Positions 34,341 through 43,696 are shown, counted from the first letter of the stretch. The stretch is 64,000 nucleotides of DNA from an uncultured Desulfobacter sp. (GCF_963664415.1 NZ_OY761445.1:3250501-3314500); one strand, 5' to 3'. Numbers and translations: made by a program. The notes: generated by a model not told the origin, from the letters alone.

Positions 34341-35030
34341 TTATATCACTTCCGGCCAGGGCATCCGTTTAAACGGATTTTCTTTTATATAATCTTTGAC
34401 CACAATCCCGTCCTGATCCACACAGGCAAATTCAGGCCCCTGGCTTCCCGGTTCGCCGGCACCGGTGGCTGTCACAAATCCGATCTTTACCAAACTTGGA
34501 TTAAATACCAGGGCAAATATTATGGCCTCATCATTTTCAGGGTATCCGGCATGAACTTTTCCAGCCAGGGTGCCAAGCACAATAACATCGCCGCCTGCGG
34601 TGAGCTCGGCACCGGGGTTCACATCCCCTGTGATGACCAGATGCTTTCTGGCATTGATTTTTTGCCCGGAACGAACCCGCCCCCGGAGCATAAGCACATC
34701 ACTTTTATGATGGTTCCACCCCTTGGACAGATCCCTTTGACGGCGACGTTCGGTGGGAATGGAGCGTTTTTTGGGTGTCGTCGAAATAGTGCCCAGCTCA
34801 AAATTATTTTCAAGGTGCGCCTTTAAACTGGCAACCAACTCCTCCTGCCCGCTGGCATCACCGACATCAAGGATCACATCCGCATTTATGGCCAGATGTT
34901 TGAGTTTTTTCAACAATCTGTCGGTTTCAGCAATAATTTCAGACTCCGGATGGGAGGGGTCTATGGTAATCCACAACCCGCCACCGGCACCTTTGAGTTT
35001 TACAGGAGCGGTGTTATCAAAATTTATCAT
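34341..35030 (-). CDS. minC: Septum site-determining protein MinC
   Basis: The 229-residue protein has an N-terminal domain of about 100 residues, a linker with KRSIPTERRRQRDLSK, and the C-terminal right-handed beta-helix GDVNPGAELTAGGDVIVLGTLAGKVHAGYPENDEAIIFAL, typical of MinC. The end is slightly longer than in E. coli. It is the first gene of minCDE, 32 bases before minD, and inhibits FtsZ polymerisation. Confidence 0.92.
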   Translation of the reverse strand: MINFDNTAPVKLKGAGGGLWITIDPSHPESEIIAETDRLLKKLKHLAINADVILDVGDASGQEELVASLKAHLENNFELGTISTTPKKRSIPTERRRQRDLSKGWNHHKSDVLMLRGRVRSGQKINARKHLVITGDVNPGAELTAGGDVIVLGTLAGKVHAGYPENDEAIIFALVFNPSLVKIGFVTATGAGEPGSQGPEFACVDQDGIVVKDYIKENPFKRMPWPEVI

Positions 35031-35278
35031 TTAAATCCATATGCAAAGTTGAGATTGATCCATACCATTCCCGGCCAACGTAAAAAGCCGTTCAGAATAT
35101 GGACTCAAGAATGTTCAAAAGACTATAAAAAATCAGGAAAATTGTGTCAAGGAATGATGACGTTTCCCCAGCACCCACTTAGTGAGCCTTTGAACGAAAG
35201 CTCGAATTTTAACAAGAAGCATCCCGGAGGCAATGTCCAGCCTGGTTGATTTATCGTCAAAACACCGGAAATAATCCT

Positions 35279-36433
35279 TCACTCAAGAATCTCTCTTAAC
35301 TTATGTGAAAAATCCACCACGGAATAGGGCTTGAGAATATATCCTTTGCAACCCTGTCTGAGCATCTCCTGGGCATTTTCATCAATGGCATACCCTGTGG
35401 AAAGCAGGACCTTGATATCAGGATTAAGTTTTTTCAGCGCTAAAAACACATCCAGCCCGTCCATACCCGGCATGATCATATCCAGAACCACAACATTTAT
35501 GTCGTCCTTTTTATCCTTGTAGATTTTCAAGGCCTCTTTACCGGAAGCCGCTGTAAAAACCGTATACCCAAGGGCCTTGCATAATGTACGTCCAACGTTG
35601 AGAATGCGTTGTTCATCATCCACCAAAAGCACACACTCATGGCCAAGTTTCAACTCCTCCTGGGCAGAGGGCATGTCATCCAGATGGTTGTGATTGTACT
35701 CTGCTAGGGGCAGAATAATGGAAAAAGAGGAGCCGACGTTCAAAGAACTCCAAACATCAATGACCCCGTTATGGTGTTTTACGATTTTCTTTGCAAAGGT
35801 AAGCCCAAGTCCTTTTTTTTCCGGAAACTGTTTATGTTTGTGTGAATAAAAGGCTTTGAATATTCTTTCCAGGGTAGCACTTTCCATGCCAATGCCGGTA
35901 TCGGATATGGTAATTTTACAAAAAAATCCGGACTCCACCCCAAAGTCATCTGCCGTACCATTAAGAATTGCGGCAGCTTCCGTGCGCACAGAAAGCTTAC
36001 CGCCTTCGGGCATGGCCTGCAATGCATTAGTAATGATCGCAGTGACTACCTGTTTAATCTTTTCAGGATCGCCCTTGATAATTAAAGGTTTGGCATCAAG
36101 GCTTACATCCAGAATGATCCGCCGCCCTTTCAGGTTAAGAGTTTCCACCACAGATCGCACCAGCCTGTTGGCATCCATGCGTGTTAAATACACTTCATCG
36201 GCCATGGCAAATCCGAGCAACTGGCTGGCAAGATCGGATCCTTTGTCGACACTGGATAAAATTTCAATGATGTGGTTGTAAAGCGGGTCTGTGGGATTAA
36301 CATTGTTCAACATCAGGGAGGCATGTCCCTTGATGGCGGTCAACAGATTATTAACGTCATGGGCAATGCCGTTGGCAAGGGCCTCCACAGCATCTGTTTT
36401 TTCAAACTGAGTTGCAGTTGTAATATGTTCCAT
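35279..36433 (-). CDS. Soluble hybrid histidine kinase with C-terminal receiver
   Basis: The 384-residue protein has no membrane segment or PAS domain. Residues 20-85 form a HisKA domain with the phosphorylatable His in LANGIAHDVNNLL; residues 130-245 are the ATPase domain (NALQAMPEGGKLSV N-box, ISDTGIGM, GLGLTFAKKIVKHHNG); residues 265-384 are a receiver with DDEQ and LDMIMPGMDGLD, the latter providing the phosphoacceptor. The lack of a sensor region means a signal must come from a partner. It follows the NarL-type regulator gene by 53 bases on the same strand, which suggests they work together. Confidence 0.85.
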   Translation of the reverse strand: MEHITTATQFEKTDAVEALANGIAHDVNNLLTAIKGHASLMLNNVNPTDPLYNHIIEILSSVDKGSDLASQLLGFAMADEVYLTRMDANRLVRSVVETLNLKGRRIILDVSLDAKPLIIKGDPEKIKQVVTAIITNALQAMPEGGKLSVRTEAAAILNGTADDFGVESGFFCKITISDTGIGMESATLERIFKAFYSHKHKQFPEKKGLGLTFAKKIVKHHNGVIDVWSSLNVGSSFSIILPLAEYNHNHLDDMPSAQEELKLGHECVLLVDDEQRILNVGRTLCKALGYTVFTAASGKEALKIYKDKKDDINVVVLDMIMPGMDGLDVFLALKKLNPDIKVLLSTGYAIDENAQEMLRQGCKGYILKPYSVVDFSHKLREILE

Positions 36434-36486
36434 CAGTCCGTATCCTGGTCCGTTTGATGCTTTGTACTTGCCTTATGTCTTTTCCA

Positions 36487-37137
36487 CTATTCCAAAGCGA
36501 TGATGCCTTCAAGAATTGCATATTTGGTTAAGCCGGCCACTGAAAAAATATTAAGCTTTTTCATAATATTTCTTCGATGGGTTTCTACGGTCTTAATACT
36601 TACACCCAGTGTTTCGGCAATATCTCTGGTTTTTTTGCCTTCAGCAATCAATTGAAGGACTTCCCGTTCCTTGGGGGAAATCTTATTAAATTGAGGCTGT
36701 GTCTCCCCTGTGCTGCTATTTTTGCCCTGGCCGTCGTTACACATTCTGGCAATGGCGGGCGTCAAGTAAAAATTTGTACGAAGGACCTCCTGGATAGCAT
36801 CATAGATTTCATCAAAAGCAGACTCTTTGAGGATATATCCGGAAGCGCCCGAATCAAACATTTGATCAACAATCTTTTTACTTGAATGCATAGATAAGGC
36901 GATCACCCTGGTATGGGGCACCTCTTTCCTGATTTTGGCAGTGGCTTCCACGCCATTGAGATCAGGCATGGAAATATCCATCATCACAATATCCGGCTGA
37001 AGGACGATTGCCTTTTCAACGGCCTCTCTGCCGTTTTTTGCAATATCTATAACCTGTATGCCTCTATTTTCCAGAAGGCTTCGCAACCCCTCCCGGATGA
37101 TGGCATGATCGTCAGCTATTAGGACTTTTAACTGCAT
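36487..37137 (-). CDS. NarL/FixJ-family response regulator
   Basis: The 216-residue protein starts MQLKVLIADDHAIIREGLRSLL; the receiver includes the phosphoacceptor aspartate in DIVMMDISMPDL, and the C-terminal LuxR-type helix-turn-helix reads SPKEREVLQLIAEGKKTRDIAETLG...KTVETHRRNIMKKL. It is a DNA-binding output regulator, first in a two-gene unit with the hybrid kinase. Target genes cannot be inferred. Confidence 0.92.
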   Translation of the reverse strand: MQLKVLIADDHAIIREGLRSLLENRGIQVIDIAKNGREAVEKAIVLQPDIVMMDISMPDLNGVEATAKIRKEVPHTRVIALSMHSSKKIVDQMFDSGASGYILKESAFDEIYDAIQEVLRTNFYLTPAIARMCNDGQGKNSSTGETQPQFNKISPKEREVLQLIAEGKKTRDIAETLGVSIKTVETHRRNIMKKLNIFSVAGLTKYAILEGIIALE

Positions 37138-37330
37138 ATGGCTCCAAAATAATTTCCCAAAGTTTATATTGAAGATCAGTTAAAATCAAATATAAATTAT
37201 TTGAACACATAAAAAAACCTGCAGTTGAAGCGCAAGGCTTTTTTGTTTGCTCAAGCCGGCGAATATTGATAAAAAAGTACGCATGTAAACACATTAAATA
37301 TCAACCATACCATTTCTCAAGGCAAAAAAT

Positions 37331-38368
37331 ATGATTAAAACGTTTACGGTTGAAGGCCGGCAGACCACATCGGTTATCCATGTAGGCGCGTCCCTATCCT
37401 GTGTAGAAGACTACCTGCCGGATCAGGGCCCTGTGGTTATTGTTACCGATGAAAACATCCTCAAACATTATGGCGCATCATTCCCTGTCGGGCATGTGAT
37501 CACCATTGGCACAGGAGAAAAGATTAAAACCCTTGCTACGGTAGAATATATCCTGCGGGAAATGATTAACGCCGGGTGCGACAGGTCAAGTTTTTTGCTG
37601 GCAATAGGTGGTGGCATTGTCTGTGACATCGCTGGATTTGTGGCGTCTATTTTTCTAAGGGGCATCCCTTTCGGCTTTGTTTCCACCTCCCTTCTTTCTC
37701 AGGTAGATGCCAGTGTCGGAGGCAAAAACGGCGTTAATCTGGATGCGTTTAAAAATATGGTGGGGGTATTCAACCAACCGCAGTTTGTCTTATGTGACAT
37801 CGACATGCTGTCCACTCTGCCGGCCAGAGAGATCTCCAACGGCCTGGCCGAGATTGTCAAGCATGGACTGATCAACGATCGTCCCCTTCTGGAATTTGTC
37901 GAAAATAACCAGGATAAAGCCTTGGGCCTGGACCGGGAAACGATTTTCAGGATGGTTGCGGATTCAGTGGCAATTAAATCTCGTGTGGTCCAGGCAGATG
38001 AACGGGAGGCCGGGGAGCGCCGCAAGCTTAACTTCGGGCACACCATCGGACATGCGTTTGAAAAGCTGAACCCCTGCGGTCATGGCCGTGCAGTCGCCGC
38101 AGGGATGGTCGCGGCAGCACAATTTTCCCAGCAAAAAGGGTATATCAATGAAAAAGATGTGTGTCGAATCAAGGATTTGCTTTCAGGGCTTGGACTGCCT
38201 GTTGCCTTTGATTTTCCCGCTGACCAGATCATTGAGGCGGCATCCAGGGATAAGAAAAAACAAGGAAATAATCTATTTTTTGTTTTTCTTGAGCAGATCG
38301 GACAGGCTTGGGTAGATAACATCAGCTATGAAGAACTAAATGGTTTTATTCGTGGTTATTTTAGCTGA
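37331..38368 (+). CDS. aroB: 3-dehydroquinate synthase
   Basis: The 345-residue NAD-dependent enzyme converts DAHP to 3-dehydroquinate in the shikimate pathway. Motifs are VVIVTDENILKHY, LAIGGGIVCDIAGFVAS, TSLLSQVDASVGGKNGVN (zinc and substrate site), EIVKHGLINDRP and GERRKLNFGHTIGHAFE. Length is normal. A single gene with no close partner; ATG 37331 has AAGGCA upstream. Confidence 0.95.
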   Translation: MIKTFTVEGRQTTSVIHVGASLSCVEDYLPDQGPVVIVTDENILKHYGASFPVGHVITIGTGEKIKTLATVEYILREMINAGCDRSSFLLAIGGGIVCDIAGFVASIFLRGIPFGFVSTSLLSQVDASVGGKNGVNLDAFKNMVGVFNQPQFVLCDIDMLSTLPAREISNGLAEIVKHGLINDRPLLEFVENNQDKALGLDRETIFRMVADSVAIKSRVVQADEREAGERRKLNFGHTIGHAFEKLNPCGHGRAVAAGMVAAAQFSQQKGYINEKDVCRIKDLLSGLGLPVAFDFPADQIIEAASRDKKKQGNNLFFVFLEQIGQAWVDNISYEELNGFIRGYFS

Positions 38369-38516
38369 TATTCGTTACTATTCTAAAATCATTCATACTC
38401 TTTAGGCTGGGTTCAAAATATTTTCAACTGCTGTAAAACAACAATGTAGCGGGTACGATTGCCATCTATCAAGCCCGCACATCCTAATTATTGATAAAGG
38501 ACAGTAGAAAATTTTA

Positions 38517-38557
38517 TTGACTATTTATCCTAAATAAGTATTATTCCTATTTAGGAT
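38517..38557 (+). promoter_or_regulatory. Promoter overlapped by an inverted-repeat operator upstream of the Fur-family gene
   Basis: TTGACT (38517-38522), 16 bases and TATTAT (38539-38544) form a promoter. An inverted repeat ATCCTAAATA (38527-38536) / TATTTAGGAT (38548-38557) with an 11-base centre spans the spacer and -10. A dimer bound here would block RNA polymerase, so autoregulation by the downstream Fur/PerR-like protein is likely. Confidence 0.6.
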
Positions 38558-38577
38558 TTACCCCGAAGGAAGCCCAA

Positions 38578-39009
38578 TTGGATCTATTCTACCAAAAATG
38601 CAAGGCAAACAAGCTGAAAATTACACCCCAGCGGGTAGCAATTTACAAGGTGTTAACAGCGTCTGTTTCCCATCCCAGTGCAGAACAGATCCACAGAGAG
38701 GTAAAAAAACAGTTCCCTAATATCAGCATTGATACGGTGAACCGAACACTTTTAACCTTTGCCGGCGCTCACATGATTGATGTTGTGGAAGGCCATGGTG
38801 ATCCCCGACGATTTGACTCAAATCAAACAGCGCATCACCATTTTTACTGCGTCTCCTGTCACAAAATATTTGATTTTGAGGCAGATCTTTTGGACAGATT
38901 AGCTCTGCCCCCGGATATGGAAAAAAATTTTTTAATCACGGGAAAAAGGGTATGTCTGACAGGCTATTGCGACCAGTGCCGCAGTAAAACGGCAGATGAA
39001 AAAAAGTAA
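38578..39009 (+). CDS. Fur-family transcriptional regulator, PerR-like
   Basis: The 143-residue protein has the winged-helix half (LKITPQRVAIYKVLTASVSHPSAEQIHREVKKQFPNIS: only the class pattern is claimed) and a C-terminal metal-binding part with HHHFYCVSCHKIFDFE and a final CDQC zinc pair. The DPRRFD segment contains the arginine and aspartate typical of PerR/Fur regulatory sites. TTG 38578 with GAAGGA upstream is the best start. It lies 62 bases before rubrerythrin, so it probably controls an oxidative-stress operon; the upstream palindrome suggests autorepression. Fur and PerR cannot be told apart with certainty from sequence alone. Confidence 0.85.
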   Translation: MDLFYQKCKANKLKITPQRVAIYKVLTASVSHPSAEQIHREVKKQFPNISIDTVNRTLLTFAGAHMIDVVEGHGDPRRFDSNQTAHHHFYCVSCHKIFDFEADLLDRLALPPDMEKNFLITGKRVCLTGYCDQCRSKTADEKK

Positions 39010-39071
39010 CGTGGTAGCGGCAACGCACCGCATATGAAACATGAATTTAAGGATTTAAGGAGATTCTAATT

Positions 39072-39647
39072 ATGGCAAGTCTAAAAGGAACCAAAACAGA
39101 AAAAAACCTGCTCACCGCTTTTGCCGGTGAATCCCAGGCAAGAATGCGCTACACTTATTTTGCCAGCCAGGCTAAAAAGGACGGCTATGTCCAGATTTCT
39201 GAAATTTTTACCGAAACAGCCAACCAGGAAAAAGAGCATGCAAAGCGCTTTTTTAAATTTCTTGAAGGCGGAGAAGTTGAGATTACCGGCAGCTTTCCTG
39301 CTGGTGTCATCGGCACAACCCTGGAAAATCTGAAAGCTGCTGCAGCCGGGGAAAATGAGGAGTGGTCCCAGATGTATCCGGAATTTGCCGCTGTTGCCAG
39401 GGAAGAGGGATTTGATGCCATTGCCATGGTTTTTGACATGGTGTCAGTTGCTGAAAAACAGCACGAAAAAAGATACAATGACCTGGCGGCCAATATTGAG
39501 GCCGGCACAGTATTCAAAAAAGATGCCCCGATCACCTGGCGGTGCCGGAACTGCGGATATCTGCATGAAGGGACCGAAGCAGTTGAAATGTGCCCTGCAT
39601 GTGCCCATCCCCAGGCTCATTTTGAAGTTCTGGGTGAAAACTGGTAA
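39072..39647 (+). CDS. rbr: Rubrerythrin
   Basis: The 191-residue protein is a non-haem di-iron peroxidase of anaerobes. The four-helix part carries the di-iron ligands (FAGESQARMRYTYFASQA, ANQEKEHAKRFFKFLEGGE, EKQHEKRY) and the C-terminal rubredoxin domain has WRCRNCGY and CPACAHPQ, four cysteines. It reduces H2O2 with electrons from NAD(P)H via rubredoxin-type partners. AAGGAG upstream of ATG 39072. It is cotranscribed with the PerR-like regulator and followed by a terminator. Confidence 0.95.
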   Translation: MASLKGTKTEKNLLTAFAGESQARMRYTYFASQAKKDGYVQISEIFTETANQEKEHAKRFFKFLEGGEVEITGSFPAGVIGTTLENLKAAAAGENEEWSQMYPEFAAVAREEGFDAIAMVFDMVSVAEKQHEKRYNDLAANIEAGTVFKKDAPITWRCRNCGYLHEGTEAVEMCPACAHPQAHFEVLGENW

Positions 39648-39674
39648 TTAGTTAAGATCGTTTTCCCTATTTTT

Positions 39675-39719
39675 GTTGAAAAAGGGATTCGCCCTGACAG
39701 GGTGTATCCCTTTTTCAAC
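39675..39719 (+). terminator. Terminator after rubrerythrin
   Basis: GTTGAAAAAGGGAT pairs with ATCCCTTTTTCAAC around a GC-containing loop that has its own small stem CCCTGACAGGG. No long T-run follows, so efficiency is uncertain. Confidence 0.55.
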
Positions 39720-39746
39720 AGCAGTCCTTATTTTTAGTGACCCAAA

Positions 39747-39775
39747 TTGACAAAATCCGATTATGAACTTATTAT
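39747..39775 (+). promoter_or_regulatory. Sigma-70-like promoter for trxA-trxB-bamD
   Basis: TTGACA (39747-39752), a 17-base spacer and TATTAT (39770-39775), 35 bases before trxA ATG. Confidence 0.55.
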
Positions 39776-39809
39776 TACGATAATTTTAACTCAAAAATAG
39801 GAAATAGCT

Positions 39810-40136
39810 ATGGCGGAAAATATTATTCACCTCAATGATGAAGATTTCGACGAACTGTTAAAAACTTCCGACAAACCGATTATGGTCGATTTCTGGGCAC
39901 CCTGGTGCGGACCGTGCAAAGCCATTGGCCCTACCCTTGAAGCATTGGCCGGTGAATTTGGTGATCAGATTACAATTGCCAAGGTCAACGTGGACGATAA
40001 CCCCATAAGCCCTAGTAAGCACAATGTTCAGGCCATTCCAACTCTTATTTTTTTCAAGGATGGGACGGTCGTCAATCAAATTACCGGCATGGTGCCAAAG
40101 GAAAAACTTGAAGAGGCAATCAAGAGCGTTCTTTAA
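39810..40136 (+). CDS. trxA: Thioredoxin
   Basis: The 108-residue protein has the active site FWAPWCGPCKAI near residue 31, the cis-proline segment AIPTLIFFKDG near residue 73 and GMVPKEKLEEAI. It is a standard cytosolic thioredoxin, reduced by the adjacent reductase. Confidence 0.96.
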   Translation: MAENIIHLNDEDFDELLKTSDKPIMVDFWAPWCGPCKAIGPTLEALAGEFGDQITIAKVNVDDNPISPSKHNVQAIPTLIFFKDGTVVNQITGMVPKEKLEEAIKSVL

Positions 40137-40147
40137 GGAGATTTCCA

Positions 40148-41062
40148 ATGAGTGAATATGATCTGGTGATCATCGGCGCCGGGCCTGGCGGCCTGACGGC
40201 AGGGCTGTACGCAGCCCGAGCTCGAATGAATGTTTTGCTGATCGAAAAATCGGTTCCCGGCGGTCAGATCCTTGTCACGGACTGGATTGAAAATTATCCC
40301 GGATTTCCCGAAGGTATTTCAGGGTATGATCTGGCCGAAAAAATAAAAGAACAGGCCATGGCTCTGGGGTTGGAGATTGAAACTGCGGAGGTTCAAGGAC
40401 TTGATCTTTCCGGAACTACCAAGGAAGTCATTCTCAAAGAAAAACGCATAAAAACCAAGTCCCTGATCATTGCCTCGGGCGCATCCCCCAGGAAACTTGG
40501 CGTTGGCGAGGACAAGTTCATGGGCAAAGGCATCTCCTTTTGCGCCACCTGTGACGGGCCTTTTTTCCGGGACAAAGTAGTGGTTGCCGTGGGCGGCGGG
40601 GATACAGCTGTCCAGGAATCTATTTTTCTTACTAAGTTTGCCAAAAAAGTGTATGTAGTTCATCGAAGAGATGAACTACGGGCCACTAAGATCCTTCAGG
40701 AACGCGCTTTTTCCAATGACAAAATTGAATTCCTCTGGGATAGCGTAGTGACGGGAATGGATGGATTTTTCGGCGTTGAAAAAGTTAATGTAAAAAATTT
40801 GAAAACCGGCAATGAGTCACAAATTGAGGCAAACGGATGCTTTATCTGGATCGGTATTCTGCCCAACACCGAATTTATAAAAGGTGACGTAAAAACCGAT
40901 GAAAGCGGTTTTATTCTTGTGGACACCAAAATGCAAACCAACGTACCCGGTGTGTTCGCCATCGGCGATGTCAGGGATACACCTTTGCGCCAGATTGCAA
41001 CGGCTGTAGGAGATGGCGCTATGGCTGCAGTCAGTGCAGAGCACTACGTAGAGAACTTGTAA
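40148..41062 (+). CDS. trxB: Thioredoxin reductase
   Basis: The 304-residue flavoprotein begins YDLVIIGAGPGGLTAGLYAA (FAD-binding), has the redox-active CATCDGPFF near residue 136, NADPH-binding VVAVGGGDTAVQE, and a C-terminal FAD segment GVFAIGDVRDTPLRQIATAVGDG. It reduces thioredoxin encoded 11 bases upstream. AAGGAG precedes ATG 40148. Confidence 0.96.
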   Translation: MSEYDLVIIGAGPGGLTAGLYAARARMNVLLIEKSVPGGQILVTDWIENYPGFPEGISGYDLAEKIKEQAMALGLEIETAEVQGLDLSGTTKEVILKEKRIKTKSLIIASGASPRKLGVGEDKFMGKGISFCATCDGPFFRDKVVVAVGGGDTAVQESIFLTKFAKKVYVVHRRDELRATKILQERAFSNDKIEFLWDSVVTGMDGFFGVEKVNVKNLKTGNESQIEANGCFIWIGILPNTEFIKGDVKTDESGFILVDTKMQTNVPGVFAIGDVRDTPLRQIATAVGDGAMAAVSAEHYVENL

Positions 41063-41063
41063 A

Positions 41064-41720
41064 ATGAAAAAATTGCTTAGTGCAGGAATGATCTTTCTTC
41101 TGCTGTCAGGGTGTTCCCTGTTCGAAGAAACCCATCAAATGAACAAAAACGCCCAACAGCTGGCAGCTGAAGGTGCCGCTTCATTTATGAATGAGGATTA
41201 CGAGGGTGCGGTTAAGGCTTATACGGATCTGAAAGACTGGTATCCGTTCAGTCAATACGCCATTCTGGCGGAATTAAAGATTGCTGATGCTCATTTTCAT
41301 CTTGGAGAATATCCCGAGGCCATTGCAGCCTATGAAAATTTTGAAAAGATGCACCCCAAGAATGAGGCTGTGCCCTATATTATCAACCAAATCGCTATGT
41401 GCTGGTTTAAACAGATAGACACCATAGACCGGGATGCAACGCCCGCGCAAAAGGCACTAAGCGAATTTCAAAGACTAATCCGGTTATTCCCGGAAGATGA
41501 GTACAGTCAAAAAGCCTTAGCATACATTGATTCCTGCGTTGACAATATGGCCAGCCATGAACTGTATGTCGCAAACTTTTACAACAAAACAAAAAAATAT
41601 GAGGCGGCACTGAAACGGTACCAGTATATTGTGGAAAATTATGCCGGGACCGATCAAAGCCAGATCGCCCTTGAAAAAATTCCAGAGGTATCTAAGCACA
41701 TGAGCAGCAAATTAAAATAA
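41064..41720 (+). CDS. bamD: Outer membrane assembly lipoprotein BamD
   Basis: The 218-residue protein has a lipoprotein signal (MKKLLSAGMIFLLLSGCSLF, lipobox LLSGC) and tetratricopeptide repeats YPFSQYAILAELKIADAHF, YPEAIAAYENFEKMHPKNEA, with the family's PYIINQIAMCWFKQ. BamD is part of the complex that inserts beta-barrel proteins in the outer membrane. It starts two bases after trxB. Confidence 0.9.
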   Translation: MKKLLSAGMIFLLLSGCSLFEETHQMNKNAQQLAAEGAASFMNEDYEGAVKAYTDLKDWYPFSQYAILAELKIADAHFHLGEYPEAIAAYENFEKMHPKNEAVPYIINQIAMCWFKQIDTIDRDATPAQKALSEFQRLIRLFPEDEYSQKALAYIDSCVDNMASHELYVANFYNKTKKYEAALKRYQYIVENYAGTDQSQIALEKIPEVSKHMSSKLK

Positions 41721-41802
41721 AAGCCTTTACTTTTATTTTAATATGTTGTATTTATTTCGGGTTTTAATTTTGATAGAGCGATTTTATTAGGAGTATATAA
41801 AT

Positions 41803-41997
41803 ATGGCAAAAGAATGTGCAATCTGTGGAAAAAAACCAATGGTAGGCAACAATGTCAGCCACGCTCACAATCTCAATAAAAGGCGCTTCAATCCCAATCT
41901 CCAGAGAGTTCGTGCGGAGATTAAACCTGGTTGCGTCAGAAAGATTGATGTATGTACGTCCTGCATCAAAGCAGGAAAAGTAACCAAAGCCTCCTAG
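41803..41997 (+). CDS. rpmB: 50S ribosomal protein L28
   Basis: The 64-residue protein has the zinc-type CAICGKKPMVGNNVSHAHN N-terminus and CTSC near the end, together a four-cysteine site, plus RRFNPNLQRVRAEI. It is on its own, with two hairpins downstream. Confidence 0.95.
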   Translation: MAKECAICGKKPMVGNNVSHAHNLNKRRFNPNLQRVRAEIKPGCVRKIDVCTSCIKAGKVTKAS

Positions 41998-42034
41998 GCA
42001 ATGTGTTTAAACACGAATTCTGGTTAAGCACTAA

Positions 42035-42070
42035 ATAAAAGATTGTTAAAATATCAATCTTTTATTTTTC
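42035..42070 (+). terminator. Terminator 1 after rpmB
   Basis: ATAAAAGATTG (42035-42045) and CAATCTTTTAT (42055-42065) with TTTTC after, an AT-rich stem. Confidence 0.6.
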
Positions 42071-42083
42071 ATAGGGTTTCAGT

Positions 42084-42121
42084 AAAACCCGGTATGTGTG
42101 AGCATACCGGGTTTTGTTGTT
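42084..42121. terminator. Terminator 2 after rpmB / before phoH end
   Basis: AAAACCCGGTATG (42084-42096) and CATACCGGGTTTT (42103-42115) form a perfect 13-bp stem, followed by GTTGTT, lying between two convergent genes. Confidence 0.85.
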
Positions 42122-42227
42122 CCAAAAAAGATAGCTGTACGCTGATTTTGTGTCAAATGCAAGACGCTATCTTAACGCCTGCCCTGACCTGGCTGTAATT
42201 AATCCTCAGGTAATCAAAAGACCTTGC

Positions 42228-43547
42228 TTACAGAATTTTTGAAGCCAGTTCCGCCAACTGAGAACGCTCACCCTTCTCAAGATTAATGTGAGCATAGAGA
42301 TTCTGACCCTTCATCTTTTCTATAATATAGGCAAGCCCATTGGTTTGGGTGTCCAGATAGGGATGATCTATTTGAAAAATATCTCCTGTAAAAATAATCT
42401 TTGTGCCCTCTCCTGCCCTGGTGATGATAGTTTTTACCTCATGAGGCGTCAAATTCTGAGCCTCATCCACGATAAAAAACACACGTACAATAGATCGACC
42501 CCGTATATATGAAATCGGTGTAATAACGATCTTTTCCTCTTCTATCAGCTCTTTGATATTTTTTCCGTTAGAGCCATTCTCATTGAAATGATTCTGTATT
42601 ACAGAGAGGTTATCATACAAGGGCTGCATATAGGGATCCAACTTGGAAGCCACGTCTCCGGGAAGAAACCCCAAATCTTTGTTGCTTAAGGGGACAACGG
42701 GCCGGGCGATGAAAATCTGGCGATAAAATTGTTTTTTAGCCAGAGCGGCGGCAAGAGCCAGCAGCGTTTTTCCTGTACCTGCCTTGCCGGAAATGGTAAC
42801 AAGTGCGATATCCGGGTTGAGCATGGCATTTAACGCAAACGTCTGTTCTGAATTCCGCGGCTTGATTCCGTAACAGATTCTGGGTTGAATCAGTTTCACG
42901 GTTTGGCTGGTGCCGTCAAAATAGGCCAGGGCGGACTTGGATCCATTTTTCAATATCACATTTTCATTGGCAAACAGCGCAACATCTTCTCCCAGATTGG
43001 CGGTGTCAGTTTCATAGGGCTTCTGGTATAGCTGGTCCAGTACATGGGAACTGATATTATTCACCACCTTCATACCGGTGTACATCTCGGAGATGTTTTC
43101 AACATACTGGGAATTATAATTCTCCGTTTTCAAACCGATGGAGCGGGCTTTCAGGCGCAAGTTTACATCTTTGGTTACGAAAACGACATTTTTGAATTCG
43201 TTTTCTTTGGCAATGGCATAGGCAATGTTTATGATCCTGACATCCGGAGTAATTTCATTAAAGTTGTTTTCAATTATGGGATCCAGGGCAGTGTCCAGGC
43301 GGATGGCAATACTGCCCTTTCCGTCATCAATGGGCGCCCCGCCGTTGAGCATCGTATCACTGGACAATGCATCCAGAGTCCTTAAAAAGTCCCGTGCATT
43401 GCAATTAATGACATTGTTCCCTTTTTTAAATTTATCCAGCTCTTCAATAACCGTAATGGGAATGTAAATATCATTGTCTTTGAATTGATGAATGCATCCG
43501 CTGTCATGAAGGATGACGTTGGTATCCAGGATAAAGATTTTTTTCAT
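42228..43547 (-). CDS. phoH: PIN domain / PhoH-family ATPase
   Basis: The 439-residue protein combines a PIN-type nuclease domain (residues 1-150, FILDTNVILHDSGCIHQF and VTKDVNLRLKARS) with a PhoH-like RecA-fold ATPase (Walker A SGKAGTGKTLLALAAAL near residue 250, Walker B FFIVDEAQNL). This domain order is known in PhoH2/YlaK-like proteins, which act on RNA. It is monocistronic and convergent with rpmB. Function in vivo unknown. Confidence 0.9.
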   Translation of the reverse strand: MKKIFILDTNVILHDSGCIHQFKDNDIYIPITVIEELDKFKKGNNVINCNARDFLRTLDALSSDTMLNGGAPIDDGKGSIAIRLDTALDPIIENNFNEITPDVRIINIAYAIAKENEFKNVVFVTKDVNLRLKARSIGLKTENYNSQYVENISEMYTGMKVVNNISSHVLDQLYQKPYETDTANLGEDVALFANENVILKNGSKSALAYFDGTSQTVKLIQPRICYGIKPRNSEQTFALNAMLNPDIALVTISGKAGTGKTLLALAAALAKKQFYRQIFIARPVVPLSNKDLGFLPGDVASKLDPYMQPLYDNLSVIQNHFNENGSNGKNIKELIEEEKIVITPISYIRGRSIVRVFFIVDEAQNLTPHEVKTIITRAGEGTKIIFTGDIFQIDHPYLDTQTNGLAYIIEKMKGQNLYAHINLEKGERSQLAELASKIL

Positions 43548-43696
43548 ACAAATCTCCGCATTAAAATAAAAATTTTAAAATCAGGGCGTGGCTGATTTAG
43601 ATGTTGATCGAGAGCAAGGAGGTGGGGTACCGGACCTTTCCTTTCCGGCCTTCTGGCGGGGGCTGGTAAATTAAAAACGTTTACCATAGTATTCCA

